Source: Paracoccaceae bacterium
GTDB taxonomy: Bacteria > Pseudomonadota > Alphaproteobacteria > Rhodobacterales > Rhodobacteraceae
Assembly: GCA_018222585.1 (NCBI GenBank)
Contig: JAAFAB010000006.1
Coordinates: 1-64,000 of the forward strand
Length of the DNA stretch: 64,000 nt
Direction of reading: 5' to 3'
Shown here: piece after piece, positions 27,257-35,813 of the stretch
Layout of the letters: every line of letters begins with the position of its first letter
Position numbering within the stretch: position 1 is the first letter of the stretch
Position numbers and translations under genes: made by a program
The notes under the pieces: generated by a model
Databases searched by the model: none
The model's input: the letters and a program-made list of their open reading frames with translations, nothing else
Told to the model about the DNA's origin: nothing

Positions 27257-28539
27257 CCGGATTGCTCGTACTCGCCACCTTCGTGCTGCTGGCCTTCCTC
27301 TCGGTGCCGATCCTGACCTCGATCATCATCGCCGCCGCCACCGGGGTGATGGCCCTCGGCTTCACCGACAAGCTGGGCATCGTCTCTCAACAGATGCTGG
27401 ACGGGATCAATTCGCCCACTCTGCTGTCGGTGCCGTTCTTCATCCTGGCGGGCAACCTGCTGAACGGGCTGCAGCTGACCGACCGGATCTTCCGCTTCGC
27501 CAACAACATCGTCGGCCATATCCGCGGCGGCCTGGCGCAGGTAAACATCCTCGCCTCGCTGCTCTTCGCCGGCATCTCCGGCGCCGCCGTGGCCGATTGC
27601 GCCGCCCTCGGCACGGTCGAGGTCAAGGCGATGCGCGAACGCGGCTATCCCGCGCCCTTCTCGGCCGGGCTCACCGCCGCCTCCTCGATCATCGGGCCGA
27701 TCTTCCCGCCTTCGATCCCGCTGCTGCTCTTCGCCTTCGTCGCCAATGCCTCCGTCGGCCGCCTGTTCCTGGCCGGCGTGGTCCCCGCCATCGTGCTGCT
27801 GGCGGTGCTGATGAGCTACGTGCACATCGTCGCCACCCGCCGCAACTTCCCGCGTGAGCCGCGCCCGCCGCTGAAGGAGATCCTGCTGTCGGGCATCGAC
27901 GGGTTCCTGACGCTGCTGGCGCCCGGCATCATCCTCGGCGCCATGCTGACCGGCTTCACCACCGCCTCGGAGGCCGGCGTCCTGGCCTGCCTCTATGCCA
28001 TGGCACTCGGGATCTGGTACCGGACACTGACCTTCAGGGTGCTGCTGACCGCCTTCCGCGAAACCGCCGTTCTGTCCACCATCGCCCTGCTGATGATCGG
28101 CTTCTCGGCCTGCGTCGGCTGGATCCTGGCCTTCGACATGGTCCCGCAGCGCCTCGCCGACTTCATCCTCGGCTCGATCGACGCGAAGTGGCAGTTCCTG
28201 CTGATCTACCTGCTGTTCCTGGTGCTGATCGGCTGCGTCTTCGACGCCACCGCGGCGCTGATCATCCTGGTGCCGATCCTGCTGCCCATCGTCGACGGCT
28301 TCGGCATCGACCGGGTGCATTTCGGGATCTTCACGGTGCTGACCCTGATGGTCGGCATCCTGACCCCGCCGATCGGCATCGCGCTCTACATCATGATGGA
28401 TGTCGCCAAGCTGCCGTTCGAGGAGGTCGCCCGCGCCACCGTGCCCTTCCTGGTGCCGATCATGATCGCCGTGCTGCTGATCACCTTCGTGCCCGGCATC
28501 TCCCTGTTTCTTCCGAACCTGGTCTACGGCACCCCCTGA
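27253..28539 (+). CDS. TRAP transporter large permease DctM
   Basis: 428 residues, about 12 transmembrane segments, typical DctM length. Family motifs: VPFFILAGNLLNGLQLTDRIF, FAGISGAAVADCAALG, and GPIFPPSIPLLLFAFVANASVGRLFLAGVVPA. It drives sodium-coupled uptake in the TRAP complex. It follows dctQ with an ATGA overlap; the amidase gene starts 39 bases later. Confidence 0.94.
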   Translation: MTGLLVLATFVLLAFLSVPILTSIIIAAATGVMALGFTDKLGIVSQQMLDGINSPTLLSVPFFILAGNLLNGLQLTDRIFRFANNIVGHIRGGLAQVNILASLLFAGISGAAVADCAALGTVEVKAMRERGYPAPFSAGLTAASSIIGPIFPPSIPLLLFAFVANASVGRLFLAGVVPAIVLLAVLMSYVHIVATRRNFPREPRPPLKEILLSGIDGFLTLLAPGIILGAMLTGFTTASEAGVLACLYAMALGIWYRTLTFRVLLTAFRETAVLSTIALLMIGFSACVGWILAFDMVPQRLADFILGSIDAKWQFLLIYLLFLVLIGCVFDATAALIILVPILLPIVDGFGIDRVHFGIFTVLTLMVGILTPPIGIALYIMMDVAKLPFEEVARATVPFLVPIMIAVLLITFVPGISLFLPNLVYGTP

Positions 28540-28578
28540 GGCGCCGGACCCCTCTCCTCAAACTGAAAGGACACCGCC

Positions 28579-29391
28579 ATGCGTGTTGCCATGCTGCAGA
28601 TGAACTCCCGTCACGACAAGGCCGCGAACATCGCCGCCATCCGCGAGATGTTCGAGACCCGGATCAAGGGCCAGGGCGTCGACCTGGTCGTCGCGCCGGA
28701 ATACGCCACCTTCCTCGGTGGCTCCAAGGAAGAACAATGGGCCGCCGGCGAAAGCTTCCCCGAAGGCGAGGGCTATGGCGCCATGCGTCAGCTGGCCATC
28801 GACTACGGTGTCACCTTCCACGTCGGCTCGATGATCGAGACCGAGGGCAACAACCACTACAACACCGCCGTCGTCTTCGATCCCGAAGGCAACGAGCTGG
28901 CCCGCTACCGCAAGATCCACCTCTTCGACGTGGAGACCCCGCAGGGCCACGTCTTCCGCGAGAGCGACATCATCAACCCCGGCTCGGAAATCGTCTCCTA
29001 CGAGGCCGGTCCGCTGAAGGTGGGATGCGCGATCTGCTACGACATGCGCTTCGCCGAGCTGTTCCAGACCCACATGAAGAACGGCTGTACCGCGCTGACC
29101 GTGCCCGCCGCCTTCAACATGGAGACCGGCAAGGACCACTGGGAGCCGATCCTGCGCGCCCGCGCCATCGAGAACCAGTGCTGGCTGATCGCCCCCGGCC
29201 AGGTCGGGCTGCACAAGGAACCCGCCGGCGAACGCGCCTGCTACGGCAACTCGATGATCATCGACCCCTGGGGCACCGTCATCGCGCGCGCCTCGAACAG
29301 GCCCGGCGTGACCATCGCCGACCTGGACATGGACCTGCAGGAGAACATCCGCACCATCCTGCCCTCCAACAAGCATCACGTGCTGGGCTGA
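28579..29391 (+). CDS. nitrilase-superfamily carbon-nitrogen hydrolase (amidase)
   Basis: 270 residues, one CN-hydrolase domain. The catalytic triad is readable: E41 in VVAPEYATF, K112 in RYRKIHLFD, C153 in VGCAICYDMRF. The second structural Glu region is seen at KDHWEPILRARAIENQ. The pattern resembles the Nit1/Nit2-like omega-amidase branch more than true nitrilases. Ribosome-binding site AAAGGACACC. In context it probably hydrolyses an amide or carbamoyl group on the acid imported by the TRAP system; the exact substrate is unknown. Confidence 0.88.
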   Translation: MRVAMLQMNSRHDKAANIAAIREMFETRIKGQGVDLVVAPEYATFLGGSKEEQWAAGESFPEGEGYGAMRQLAIDYGVTFHVGSMIETEGNNHYNTAVVFDPEGNELARYRKIHLFDVETPQGHVFRESDIINPGSEIVSYEAGPLKVGCAICYDMRFAELFQTHMKNGCTALTVPAAFNMETGKDHWEPILRARAIENQCWLIAPGQVGLHKEPAGERACYGNSMIIDPWGTVIARASNRPGVTIADLDMDLQENIRTILPSNKHHVLG

Positions 29392-29394
29392 GCG

Positions 29395-30117
29395 ATGCTG
29401 GACGGATTTGCAATCTGGATGAGCACGCCCAATCTCGATTTCCTCGAGATGGCGCATAACGCGGGTTTCCGCGCCGTGGTCTGCGACGTGGAACACAACG
29501 CCTTCTCGCCCGACCGCCGCGAGGCGCTGGTGGTCGCGGCCAAGGCGCTCGGGATGCGGATCTTCTTCAAGATCGAGGCGCCCGAGCCGGTCTGGGTCCA
29601 GCGGGCGCTGGACCTCGCCGTCGACGGGGTGATCATTCCCCATGCCGGTCGCCTCGCGGACCTGCGCGCGGCGGTCGAGACCGCCAAGTTCCCGCCCCTC
29701 GGCACCCGCAGCTACGCCGCCGGGCGTTCGGCCCGTTTCCAGGCCCCGGACGAGGACTATTTCGCGCGCTGCAACCGCGAGATCCTCTGCCTGCCGATGA
29801 TCGAGACCGCCGAGGCCTTCGAGGATGTCGAGGCGATCCTCGGCCATGACTGCGTCGACGGCATCTTCGTCGGCCCCTTCGACCTGGCCCTGACCCGGGG
29901 CCGGGCGACCTATGCCTTCACCGAGGCCGACCGCGCCGACATCACCCGTCTGGCCGAAGCCGCGGGCGCATCGGGCAAGGTCTGGTGGATGCCCACCTGG
30001 CGCCCCGAGGAGCAAGCCTTTGCCCATGACAAGGGCGTTGCCATGCGCGTCGTCGCCGCCGAACATCAGGTGATCGCCCTCGGGCTCTCCTCGCTGACCG
30101 CCGCCCTGAAGGACTGA
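29395..30117 (+). CDS. HpcH/HpaI-type class II aldolase
   Basis: 240 residues of the HpcH/HpaI aldolase/citrate lyase beta family (phosphoenolpyruvate-binding TIM barrel). Seen: AVVCDVEHNAFS (Asp/Glu near metal), FFKIEAPEPVWVQRALDLAVDGVIIPHA, ILCLPMIETAEAFEDVEAIL with the metal-binding Glu, and GIFVGPFDLALTRG with the metal-binding Asp. These enzymes cleave 2-keto-3-hydroxy or 4-hydroxy acids to pyruvate-type products. It starts three bases after the amidase stop. Confidence 0.88.
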   Translation: MLDGFAIWMSTPNLDFLEMAHNAGFRAVVCDVEHNAFSPDRREALVVAAKALGMRIFFKIEAPEPVWVQRALDLAVDGVIIPHAGRLADLRAAVETAKFPPLGTRSYAAGRSARFQAPDEDYFARCNREILCLPMIETAEAFEDVEAILGHDCVDGIFVGPFDLALTRGRATYAFTEADRADITRLAEAAGASGKVWWMPTWRPEEQAFAHDKGVAMRVVAAEHQVIALGLSSLTAALKD

Positions 30118-30130
30118 CAGAAAGACCGAC

Positions 30131-30796
30131 ATGAAAGACTTCATCAAGAACCCCCTGCCCGCCTCGCTTCCCCAGGGTCTGATCGACAAGCTGGAGCAGG
30201 TCGAGACCGCCACGGTCGGCCATTTCCTGCACTCGGTCTTCGTCGATCGCGGCATCACCGCCATCGACCCAGGCAAGCGCGTCGCGGGCACCGCGGTGAC
30301 CCTGCGCCTGGCGGCCAACGACTCGACCCTGCTGCATGACGTGATCTCGACCCTGCGGCCGACCGACATCCTGCTGATCGACCGCTCGGGCGACACCAAA
30401 CATGCCTGCTGGGGGGGTGTGATCACCAATGCCGCGGCGATCTGCGGCTTCAAGGCCGGCGTCGTCGACGGCCCGGTCACCGACGTGAACGAGATCCGCA
30501 GCAACGACTTCCCGATGTGGAGCCGGGGCCGCTCCTCGGTGACCACCAAGCTCTATGCCCAGTCCGGCGCCTTCAACGTCCCGGTCTCCATCGGCGGTGT
30601 GACGGTGACCCCCGGCGACGCGGTGCTGGCCGACGAGAGCGGCGTCATCGTCCTGGATCCGGCCGAGGCCGAGGCGGTGGCCGACAAGGCCCTGGGGATG
30701 CAGGCGGCGGAGCTGGACCTGATCGCGCGGCTGAAGGCCGGCGAGCCCCTGGGCCAGATCACCGGCGCCTCGAAGATGGTGGCGGAGCGCCTCTGA
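30131..30796 (+). CDS. RraA family protein (possible 4-hydroxy-4-methyl-2-oxoglutarate aldolase)
   Basis: 221 residues of the RraA/HMG-aldolase fold. Seen: KLEQVETATVGHFL at the start, GTAVTLRLAANDSTLLHDVI, DGPVTDVNEI in the G-x-x-x-D region, and VTVTPGDAVLADESGVIVLDP. Catalytic members have Arg and Asp in GG-x20-R-D. Here the corresponding part, CWGGVITNAAAICGFKAGVVDGPV, has K-A-G-V-V-D instead of the usual R-G-x-V-x-D. It may therefore be a divergent aldolase/decarboxylase or a non-enzymatic relative. It is co-transcribed with the HpcH aldolase and amidase. Confidence 0.82.
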   Translation: MKDFIKNPLPASLPQGLIDKLEQVETATVGHFLHSVFVDRGITAIDPGKRVAGTAVTLRLAANDSTLLHDVISTLRPTDILLIDRSGDTKHACWGGVITNAAAICGFKAGVVDGPVTDVNEIRSNDFPMWSRGRSSVTTKLYAQSGAFNVPVSIGGVTVTPGDAVLADESGVIVLDPAEAEAVADKALGMQAAELDLIARLKAGEPLGQITGASKMVAERL

Positions 30797-30800
30797 CCCC

Positions 30801-31760
30801 ATGAACCTCGACGCGCTCAGAACCCTGGTCAACATCTCGCTCTACGGCAACTACCGGCGGGTGGCCGACATCATGCATATCTCCCAGCCCGCGATCACCA
30901 AGCGGATCCGGGTGCTGGAAGAGCATTTCGGCCACAAGCTCGTGGAGCGTTGCGGCGCGTCGATGCGCCTGACCCCGGCGGGTCAGGCGCTGCTGCCCTA
31001 TTTCCAGCGTATCCTGGCGACCTTCGACGAGGCCAGCCGCCGGCTGAGCGAGCCGGGCAAGTGGAAGGGCACGATCCGGCTGGGGGCGGTGGACACCATC
31101 ATCTCGACCTGGCTGACCGATTTCCTCGACCTGCACCAGCAGCGCTACCCCAACATCAAGATCGAGGTCGTCTCGGCCCCGACGCTGGACCTGCTCGATG
31201 AGCTGCGTCAGGGCAATGTGGACATCGGCATGGTCCTCGGCCCCTCCTACGACCGGGCGCTGGCCGAAGTCTCTCTCTGCATCATGGATGTCGCCTTCTA
31301 CGGCGCGCCCGAGCCCGGCCAGCCGCCCAGTGCCCAGCCCCGCAAGATGGCGCCTGAAGCGCTGTCGGAGGCCAATATCATCACCTTCCCGCGCGGCTCC
31401 CGCCCCTATGTGGACGTGGTGCAGCGACTGGCGCAACTGCAGTTGCCGGCCACGCCCTCAGTGTCGGGCTGTACCTCGCTCTTCACCATGCGCAGCATGG
31501 CCGAGCGCGGGCTGGGCGTGATCACCCTGCCCCGCAGCATGGCCACCGAGGCCCGCCTGCAGGAGCTGGACCTGGGCCTCGACCTGCCCTCGATGGGTTT
31601 TGCCGCGGTCTACGATCCCGCCGGGGCGCCGCCCATGTACGCGGTGACCTGCGCCCTCGCCGCCGATGTCGCCAGTGCCTATGCCAGGCGTGTCGGCAAT
31701 GGCGTGCATGTCCCGCCCGGCCCGACTGCCGTCCCGCCCCGGGCCGAGAGTTTCGAGTGA
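30801..31760 (+). CDS. LysR family transcriptional regulator
   Basis: 319 residues. N-terminal winged helix (LDALRTLVNISLYGNYRRVADIMHISQPAITKRIRVLEEHFG, residues 4-46). A LysR substrate-binding domain follows from about 90 (GTIRLGAVDTIISTWLTDFLDLHQQRYPNIKIEV). It starts four bases after the RraA-like gene on the same strand. Most LysR genes are divergent from their target, so placement at the 3' end of the operon is less common and would give positive feedback. The T-N11-A site at 25539-25553 is its likely target. Confidence 0.92.
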   Translation: MNLDALRTLVNISLYGNYRRVADIMHISQPAITKRIRVLEEHFGHKLVERCGASMRLTPAGQALLPYFQRILATFDEASRRLSEPGKWKGTIRLGAVDTIISTWLTDFLDLHQQRYPNIKIEVVSAPTLDLLDELRQGNVDIGMVLGPSYDRALAEVSLCIMDVAFYGAPEPGQPPSAQPRKMAPEALSEANIITFPRGSRPYVDVVQRLAQLQLPATPSVSGCTSLFTMRSMAERGLGVITLPRSMATEARLQELDLGLDLPSMGFAAVYDPAGAPPMYAVTCALAADVASAYARRVGNGVHVPPGPTAVPPRAESFE

Positions 31761-31816
31761 TCCGCCAGGCAGGGTCGAGGGCAGACTCTTGACGAAGCGC
31801 CGACGACCAGCCCGGT

Positions 31817-33340
31817 CTACGGCGAGAGGGTCACGATCTGCCCGGCCTGCCAGCTCTGCCAGGCGGAGACCTTTCCATCCGGCCAGGTGACCCGGATCTC
31901 GGCCCGATCCGCAGTGCCAAGTCCGAAGTGCTGCAGCCCGGCATGGCCGCTGGCATGGCCGCCGCCGATGGTGACCTCTCGGGTCTGCACCTGGTCCCCC
32001 GCACGCACCTCGATCACGCTGCCGATGCCGGCGGTGTTCGGCGCCGGCGCCGCGAGGCCGACCAGCAGCCAGTGTCCCGCCGGGGTCACATTCTCGTAGA
32101 TCTCCAGCGGCGCGCGCCGGTTCACCACCGCCAGGTCGAGCCGGCCATCGTTGTCCAGGTCCGCCAGCGCCGCACCGCGCGCCCGCGCCATCGAGGCCAG
32201 CCCGGCCTCGCCCGCCCGTTCGGCGAAGCTGCCGTCGGCCTGCTGCATCAGCAGGGTGTTGGGATCCTCCATCGCGGCATCGGGCATCTGTTCGACATTG
32301 CCCTTGGCGACGAAGATGTCATCGCGCCCGTCGTTGTTCACGTCGCCGAAGGCCGCGTGCCATCCGGTCGAGGGGCGCCCGTCGCTGCCCATGTGCGGCC
32401 GGTGCGCGGTGGTGCCGCGGGCATAGGTCGCGTCCCGCCATGTCGGTCCGCCGGCAGCGGGATCGAACTCCTGAAACTTCTGGTCACCCATCGAGGTCAG
32501 GTAGACATCCGGGTAGCCATCCCCGGTCACATCCCGCGAGGCAATGCCCATGCCCCAGATCGAATAGGGCAACCAGCCGTCCTCGGGGGTGTAGAGGCGC
32601 GGGGTCTTTTCCATGGCCCACATCTGTTCTTGCCCGCCGCGCACGTAGTAATGCCGGTCATTGGACACACGTAGATCGGCCCGCCCGTCGCGGCGCCAGT
32701 CCGAGAAGAGCATGGAGAGCGCGCAGAACCCCGGGCTCAGCCGCTCCGGCGCGCGGTAGCGGTCCCCCTCGGGCCGATAGAGCAGCGTGTCGTCGCAGGC
32801 TTCGAAGGGTCCCGCCGGGTCGGCGCGGTCCACGTAGGTGCCGAAGGCCAGGGTGGGCAGGCTCTGCCCGGCTTCCCAGGTGGCCGAAAAGGCGGTGCTC
32901 CAATGCGCCTCAGAGACGAAGCCGAGCGCCGCGCCGAACGCCTCGAACCGGCAATCGCCGAGGCCGCGCAACAGGTGGTCCTCGCCGACCCGCAGCACGG
33001 CGAGGTCCAGCAACCCGTCCCCGTCGATGTCCAGCGGATAAGCCCCGGTGACCCCGGTCAGGGCAAGCTCGGCGGGGGTCTGCACCTCGAAGGCAAGACC
33101 ACTGCGCGAGCGGTTGCGGAACAGGCTCGCCGGGTTGCTGCCGCCGGCGGCGTAGAGCTCCGGCAGGGCGTCGCCGTCGCAGTCGAAGGCGGCCACGCCG
33201 CCGCCGACGAAATGCTCCCACCCGCCGTCATAGACATGCGGCGCGATCGCCACCGGGGTGAAGCGCGGCGGTGCCGGCTCTGCCAGCAGCGGCACAGGCA
33301 GCATCAGCAACAGGACCAGGCTACGCCACATCGCGACCAT
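31817..33340 (-). CDS. secreted FG-GAP/VCBS repeat protein with ASPIC/UnbV domain (CRTAC1-like)
   Basis: 507 residues. Signal peptide MVAMWRSLVLLLMLPVPLLA|EP. It is a predicted seven-bladed integrin-like propeller with several calcium-binding FG-GAP loops of the D-x-D-x-D-G type: FDCDGDALPELY, DIDGDGLLDLA, DVTGDGYPDVY, DVNNDGRDDIF and DLDNDGRLDLA. The C-terminal ASPIC/UnbV segment (GIGSVIEVRAGDQ.. ITVTWPDGKV-like, here IRVTWPDGKV) is present. The start overlaps the 3' end of the ROK gene by 20 bases, so it is translated with the xylose repressor. No known role in xylose metabolism. ATG 33331 is an alternative start. Confidence 0.85.
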   Translation of the reverse strand: MVAMWRSLVLLLMLPVPLLAEPAPPRFTPVAIAPHVYDGGWEHFVGGGVAAFDCDGDALPELYAAGGSNPASLFRNRSRSGLAFEVQTPAELALTGVTGAYPLDIDGDGLLDLAVLRVGEDHLLRGLGDCRFEAFGAALGFVSEAHWSTAFSATWEAGQSLPTLAFGTYVDRADPAGPFEACDDTLLYRPEGDRYRAPERLSPGFCALSMLFSDWRRDGRADLRVSNDRHYYVRGGQEQMWAMEKTPRLYTPEDGWLPYSIWGMGIASRDVTGDGYPDVYLTSMGDQKFQEFDPAAGGPTWRDATYARGTTAHRPHMGSDGRPSTGWHAAFGDVNNDGRDDIFVAKGNVEQMPDAAMEDPNTLLMQQADGSFAERAGEAGLASMARARGAALADLDNDGRLDLAVVNRRAPLEIYENVTPAGHWLLVGLAAPAPNTAGIGSVIEVRAGDQVQTREVTIGGGHASGHAGLQHFGLGTADRAEIRVTWPDGKVSAWQSWQAGQIVTLSP

Positions 33341-34538
33341 TGCCCTCGCGGATCCTGAGGATCGAGACCATCTCGATCCCATGCGCCGCCGCCCCCCGGG
33401 CCCACATCGTCTCGTCCAGGTTGCGCACGGTGATCCCCGGCAGGGGCGCATCCACCTGCACCGTGTTGCGCTGCAGCGCGTCGAGCATGGCCTGGGTGTA
33501 GACATCATCGAAGCGCGGACGCGACCGGGCGAGCACGATGTGCTGCGGGTCGAAGAGGTTGACCAGCCCGGCCAGCGCGACCCCGAGGATCTTCGACGCC
33601 CGCTCCAGCACCTCGCCGGACAGGCGGTCACCGGCGCGCGCGGCGGCCAGGATATCGCTCAGGCTCTTGTGCATGTCGACCTGCCGCCCGACCGAGGCGT
33701 CGCGGATCAGCGCGTACTCTCCGACGTAGGCTTCCAGGCAGCCGCGCTGCCCGCACTGACAGACCGCCCCCTCGAACTGCACCTTCATGTGGCCGAACTC
33801 GGCCCCGCAGCCGCGTTCGCCACGGTAGAGCTGGCCATCCAGCACGATTCCCATGCCCACGCCGTGTTCGATGGTCACGACGAGGAAATTGCGCAGGCCC
33901 CGCCCCGCCCCGAACAGGTGCTCGGCCTTGGCGACCAGGTTGGCATCGTTGTCCAGGAAGGCGGGACAGGGCAGATGCCGGGCGAAGAGGGGCGCGAAGC
34001 TTAGGTTGCGCTCCTGCACGGAAGAGGACCAGTGCATGAAGCCGGTCTCTCCGTTCACGAAGCCCGGCAGCCCCAGGGCCACCCCCGCCACCGCGTTCTC
34101 GTCGAGACCGAGGGCGACCCGGGCGTCGTCCAGGGCCCGACGTACCGCGCGCACCAGCTCCTCGGCCGCCATGCAGGAGTGCGCCAGCGGCGAGACATGA
34201 GAGCCGATCTCGTCCCCCTTGAAGTCCACCATCATCACATGGATCGCATCGCGCGCGACCTTGATCCCGGCCACGGCAAGCGCCTGGGGATTGACCTCCA
34301 GCATGACCCGGGGCCGCCCACGCTGCGCCGCGTCCGAGCGCCCGGCCATGACCTCGCGGATCAGCCCGGCCTCCAGCAGCGCGCCGCAGGCCGTGGTCAC
34401 CGTCGCCGGGCTGCTTTCCAGCTGCCGGGCGATGTCGGTGCGCGACACCTGCCCTTCGCGCCGGATGCATTGAAACACCCTCAGCCGCGTCATGTCGCGT
34501 GCATCCAGGTCCGTGAACTGCGTGGTTTCCTTGTTCAT
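33321..34538 (-). CDS. ROK family transcriptional repressor, probable xylose repressor
   Basis: 405 residues. N-terminal winged helix about 15-60 (TRLRVFQCIRREGQVSRTDIARQLESSPATVT), then a ROK sugar-kinase-like domain with the zinc-binding Cys cluster CQCGQRGCLEAY and VALGLPGFVNG. XylR-type members of this size repress xylose genes and release DNA on xylose binding. I start at the ATG at 34538; a much longer open frame would include the operator palindrome. Divergent from xylF, with a 44-bp palindromic site between. Confidence 0.9.
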   Translation of the reverse strand: MNKETTQFTDLDARDMTRLRVFQCIRREGQVSRTDIARQLESSPATVTTACGALLEAGLIREVMAGRSDAAQRGRPRVMLEVNPQALAVAGIKVARDAIHVMMVDFKGDEIGSHVSPLAHSCMAAEELVRAVRRALDDARVALGLDENAVAGVALGLPGFVNGETGFMHWSSSVQERNLSFAPLFARHLPCPAFLDNDANLVAKAEHLFGAGRGLRNFLVVTIEHGVGMGIVLDGQLYRGERGCGAEFGHMKVQFEGAVCQCGQRGCLEAYVGEYALIRDASVGRQVDMHKSLSDILAAARAGDRLSGEVLERASKILGVALAGLVNLFDPQHIVLARSRPRFDDVYTQAMLDALQRNTVQVDAPLPGITVRNLDETMWARGAAAHGIEMVSILRIREGNGRDVA

Positions 34539-34577
34539 GGCGCGATCATCCCCAAATCCCTCCCCTGCCGCCAGCAT

Positions 34578-34621
34578 TTTTTTCAGCGGCAAAATAAAAT
34601 TTAATTTTGCCGCTGAAAAAA
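34578..34621. promoter_or_regulatory. large palindromic operator between ROK gene and xylF
   Basis: Perfect inverted repeat with 18-bp arms (34578-34595 TTTTTTCAGCGGCAAAAT; 34604-34621 its complement) around an eight-base AT spacer. It lies in the divergent promoter region, 40 bases before the ROK start and about 105 before xylF. The size and symmetry match operators of ROK/XylR repressors. The T/A-flanked arms could also form an intrinsic terminator in either direction, but the location between two divergent genes favours the operator role. Confidence 0.82.
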
Positions 34622-34725
34622 CTGTGCAAGATGGAGAGGCCGGTGACGATTCGAGGAGGAACGGAGCGCGCCAGGCCACGAGCTGACCGATCGAAGCCAC
34701 CGGTCGACCATTTGGGAGGAAACTC

Positions 34726-35739
34726 ATGAAACTCTTCGCAACCACTGCGATCGCCATGGTGCTGGGCACCGGCGCCTTCGCGCAAACCGTCGGCGTGAGC
34801 TGGTCCAACTTCCAGGAAGAACGCTGGAAGACCGACGAGGCCGCCATCGTCGCCGCCCTGGAAGCCGCCGGCGCCGACTACATCTCGGCCGATGCGCAAT
34901 CGTCCTCGTCCAAGCAGCTCTCCGACGTGGAAAGCCTGGTCGCCCAGGGCGCCGACGTGCTGGTGATCCTGGCGCAGGACACCCAGGCGATCATTCCCGC
35001 CGTCGAAGCGGCCGCCAACGAGGGCATTCCGGTCATCGCCTATGACCGCCTGATCGAGGATTCCCGCGCCTTCTACCTGACCTTCGACAACGTCGAGGTC
35101 GGCCGGATGCAGGCCCGCGCGGTCTTCGAGGCCCAGCCGACCGGGAACTACGTGATGATCAAGGGCTCGCCCACCGATCCGAACGCCGACTTCCTGCGCG
35201 GCGGCCAGCAGGAGGTGCTGCAGGCCGCCATCGACGCGGGTGACATCACCATCGTGGACGAAGCCTACACCGACGGCTGGCTGCCGGCGAACGCGCAGCG
35301 CAACATGGAGCAGATCCTGACCGCCAACGACAACAACGTCGATGCCGTCGTGGCCTCCAACGACGGCACCGCCGGCGGCGTCGTGGCGGCGCTGACGGCC
35401 CAGGGTCTCGACGGGCTGCCGGTGTCCGGCCAGGACGGCGACCATGCCGCGCTGAACCGCGTCGCCCGTGGCACGCAGACCGTCTCGGTCTGGAAGGATG
35501 CCCGCGAGCTGGGCAAGGCCGCCGGCGAGATCGCCGTGGCCCTGGCCGGAGGCACCGCCCCCGCCGAGATCGACGGCGCAGCGGAATGGACCTCGCCTGC
35601 GGGGACCACGCTGACCGCGAAGTTCCTCGAGCCGATCCCGGTCACGGCGGCCAACCTCGGCGTTGTCGTCGATGCCGGCTGGATCGACCAGGACACGCTC
35701 TGCCAGGGCGTCAGCGACGGCCCCGCGCCCTGCAACTGA
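34726..35739 (+). CDS. xylF: D-xylose ABC transporter substrate-binding protein
   Basis: 337 residues, periplasmic-binding-protein family 2 (RbsB/XylF type). Signal peptide [21 protein letters not shown]. XylF-like stretches: [56 protein letters not shown] and [16 protein letters not shown]. Ribosome-binding site GGGAGGAAACTC. First gene of the plus-strand xyl operon and the most likely target of the palindromic operator. Confidence 0.92.
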   Translation: MKLFATTAIAMVLGTGAFAQTVGVSWSNFQEERWKTDEAAIVAALEAAGADYISADAQSSSSKQLSDVESLVAQGADVLVILAQDTQAIIPAVEAAANEGIPVIAYDRLIEDSRAFYLTFDNVEVGRMQARAVFEAQPTGNYVMIKGSPTDPNADFLRGGQQEVLQAAIDAGDITIVDEAYTDGWLPANAQRNMEQILTANDNNVDAVVASNDGTAGGVVAALTAQGLDGLPVSGQDGDHAALNRVARGTQTVSVWKDARELGKAAGEIAVALAGGTAPAEIDGAAEWTSPAGTTLTAKFLEPIPVTAANLGVVVDAGWIDQDTLCQGVSDGPAPCN

Positions 35740-35755
35740 TCCGGCACCACACCCC

Positions 35756-35785
35756 GCGACCCTCGCCCGCCGTGGCGGGGGTCGC
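35756..35785 (+). terminator. hairpin between xylF and xylH
   Basis: 12-bp stem with one G-T wobble, GCGACCCTCGCC / GGCGGGGGTCGC, loop CGCCGT. It lies directly after the binding-protein gene. No T-run follows, so stabilisation or attenuation is more likely than full termination. Confidence 0.58.
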
Positions 35786-35813
35786 CCCCACTCAAGACAG
35801 AACCGAGGTCACC

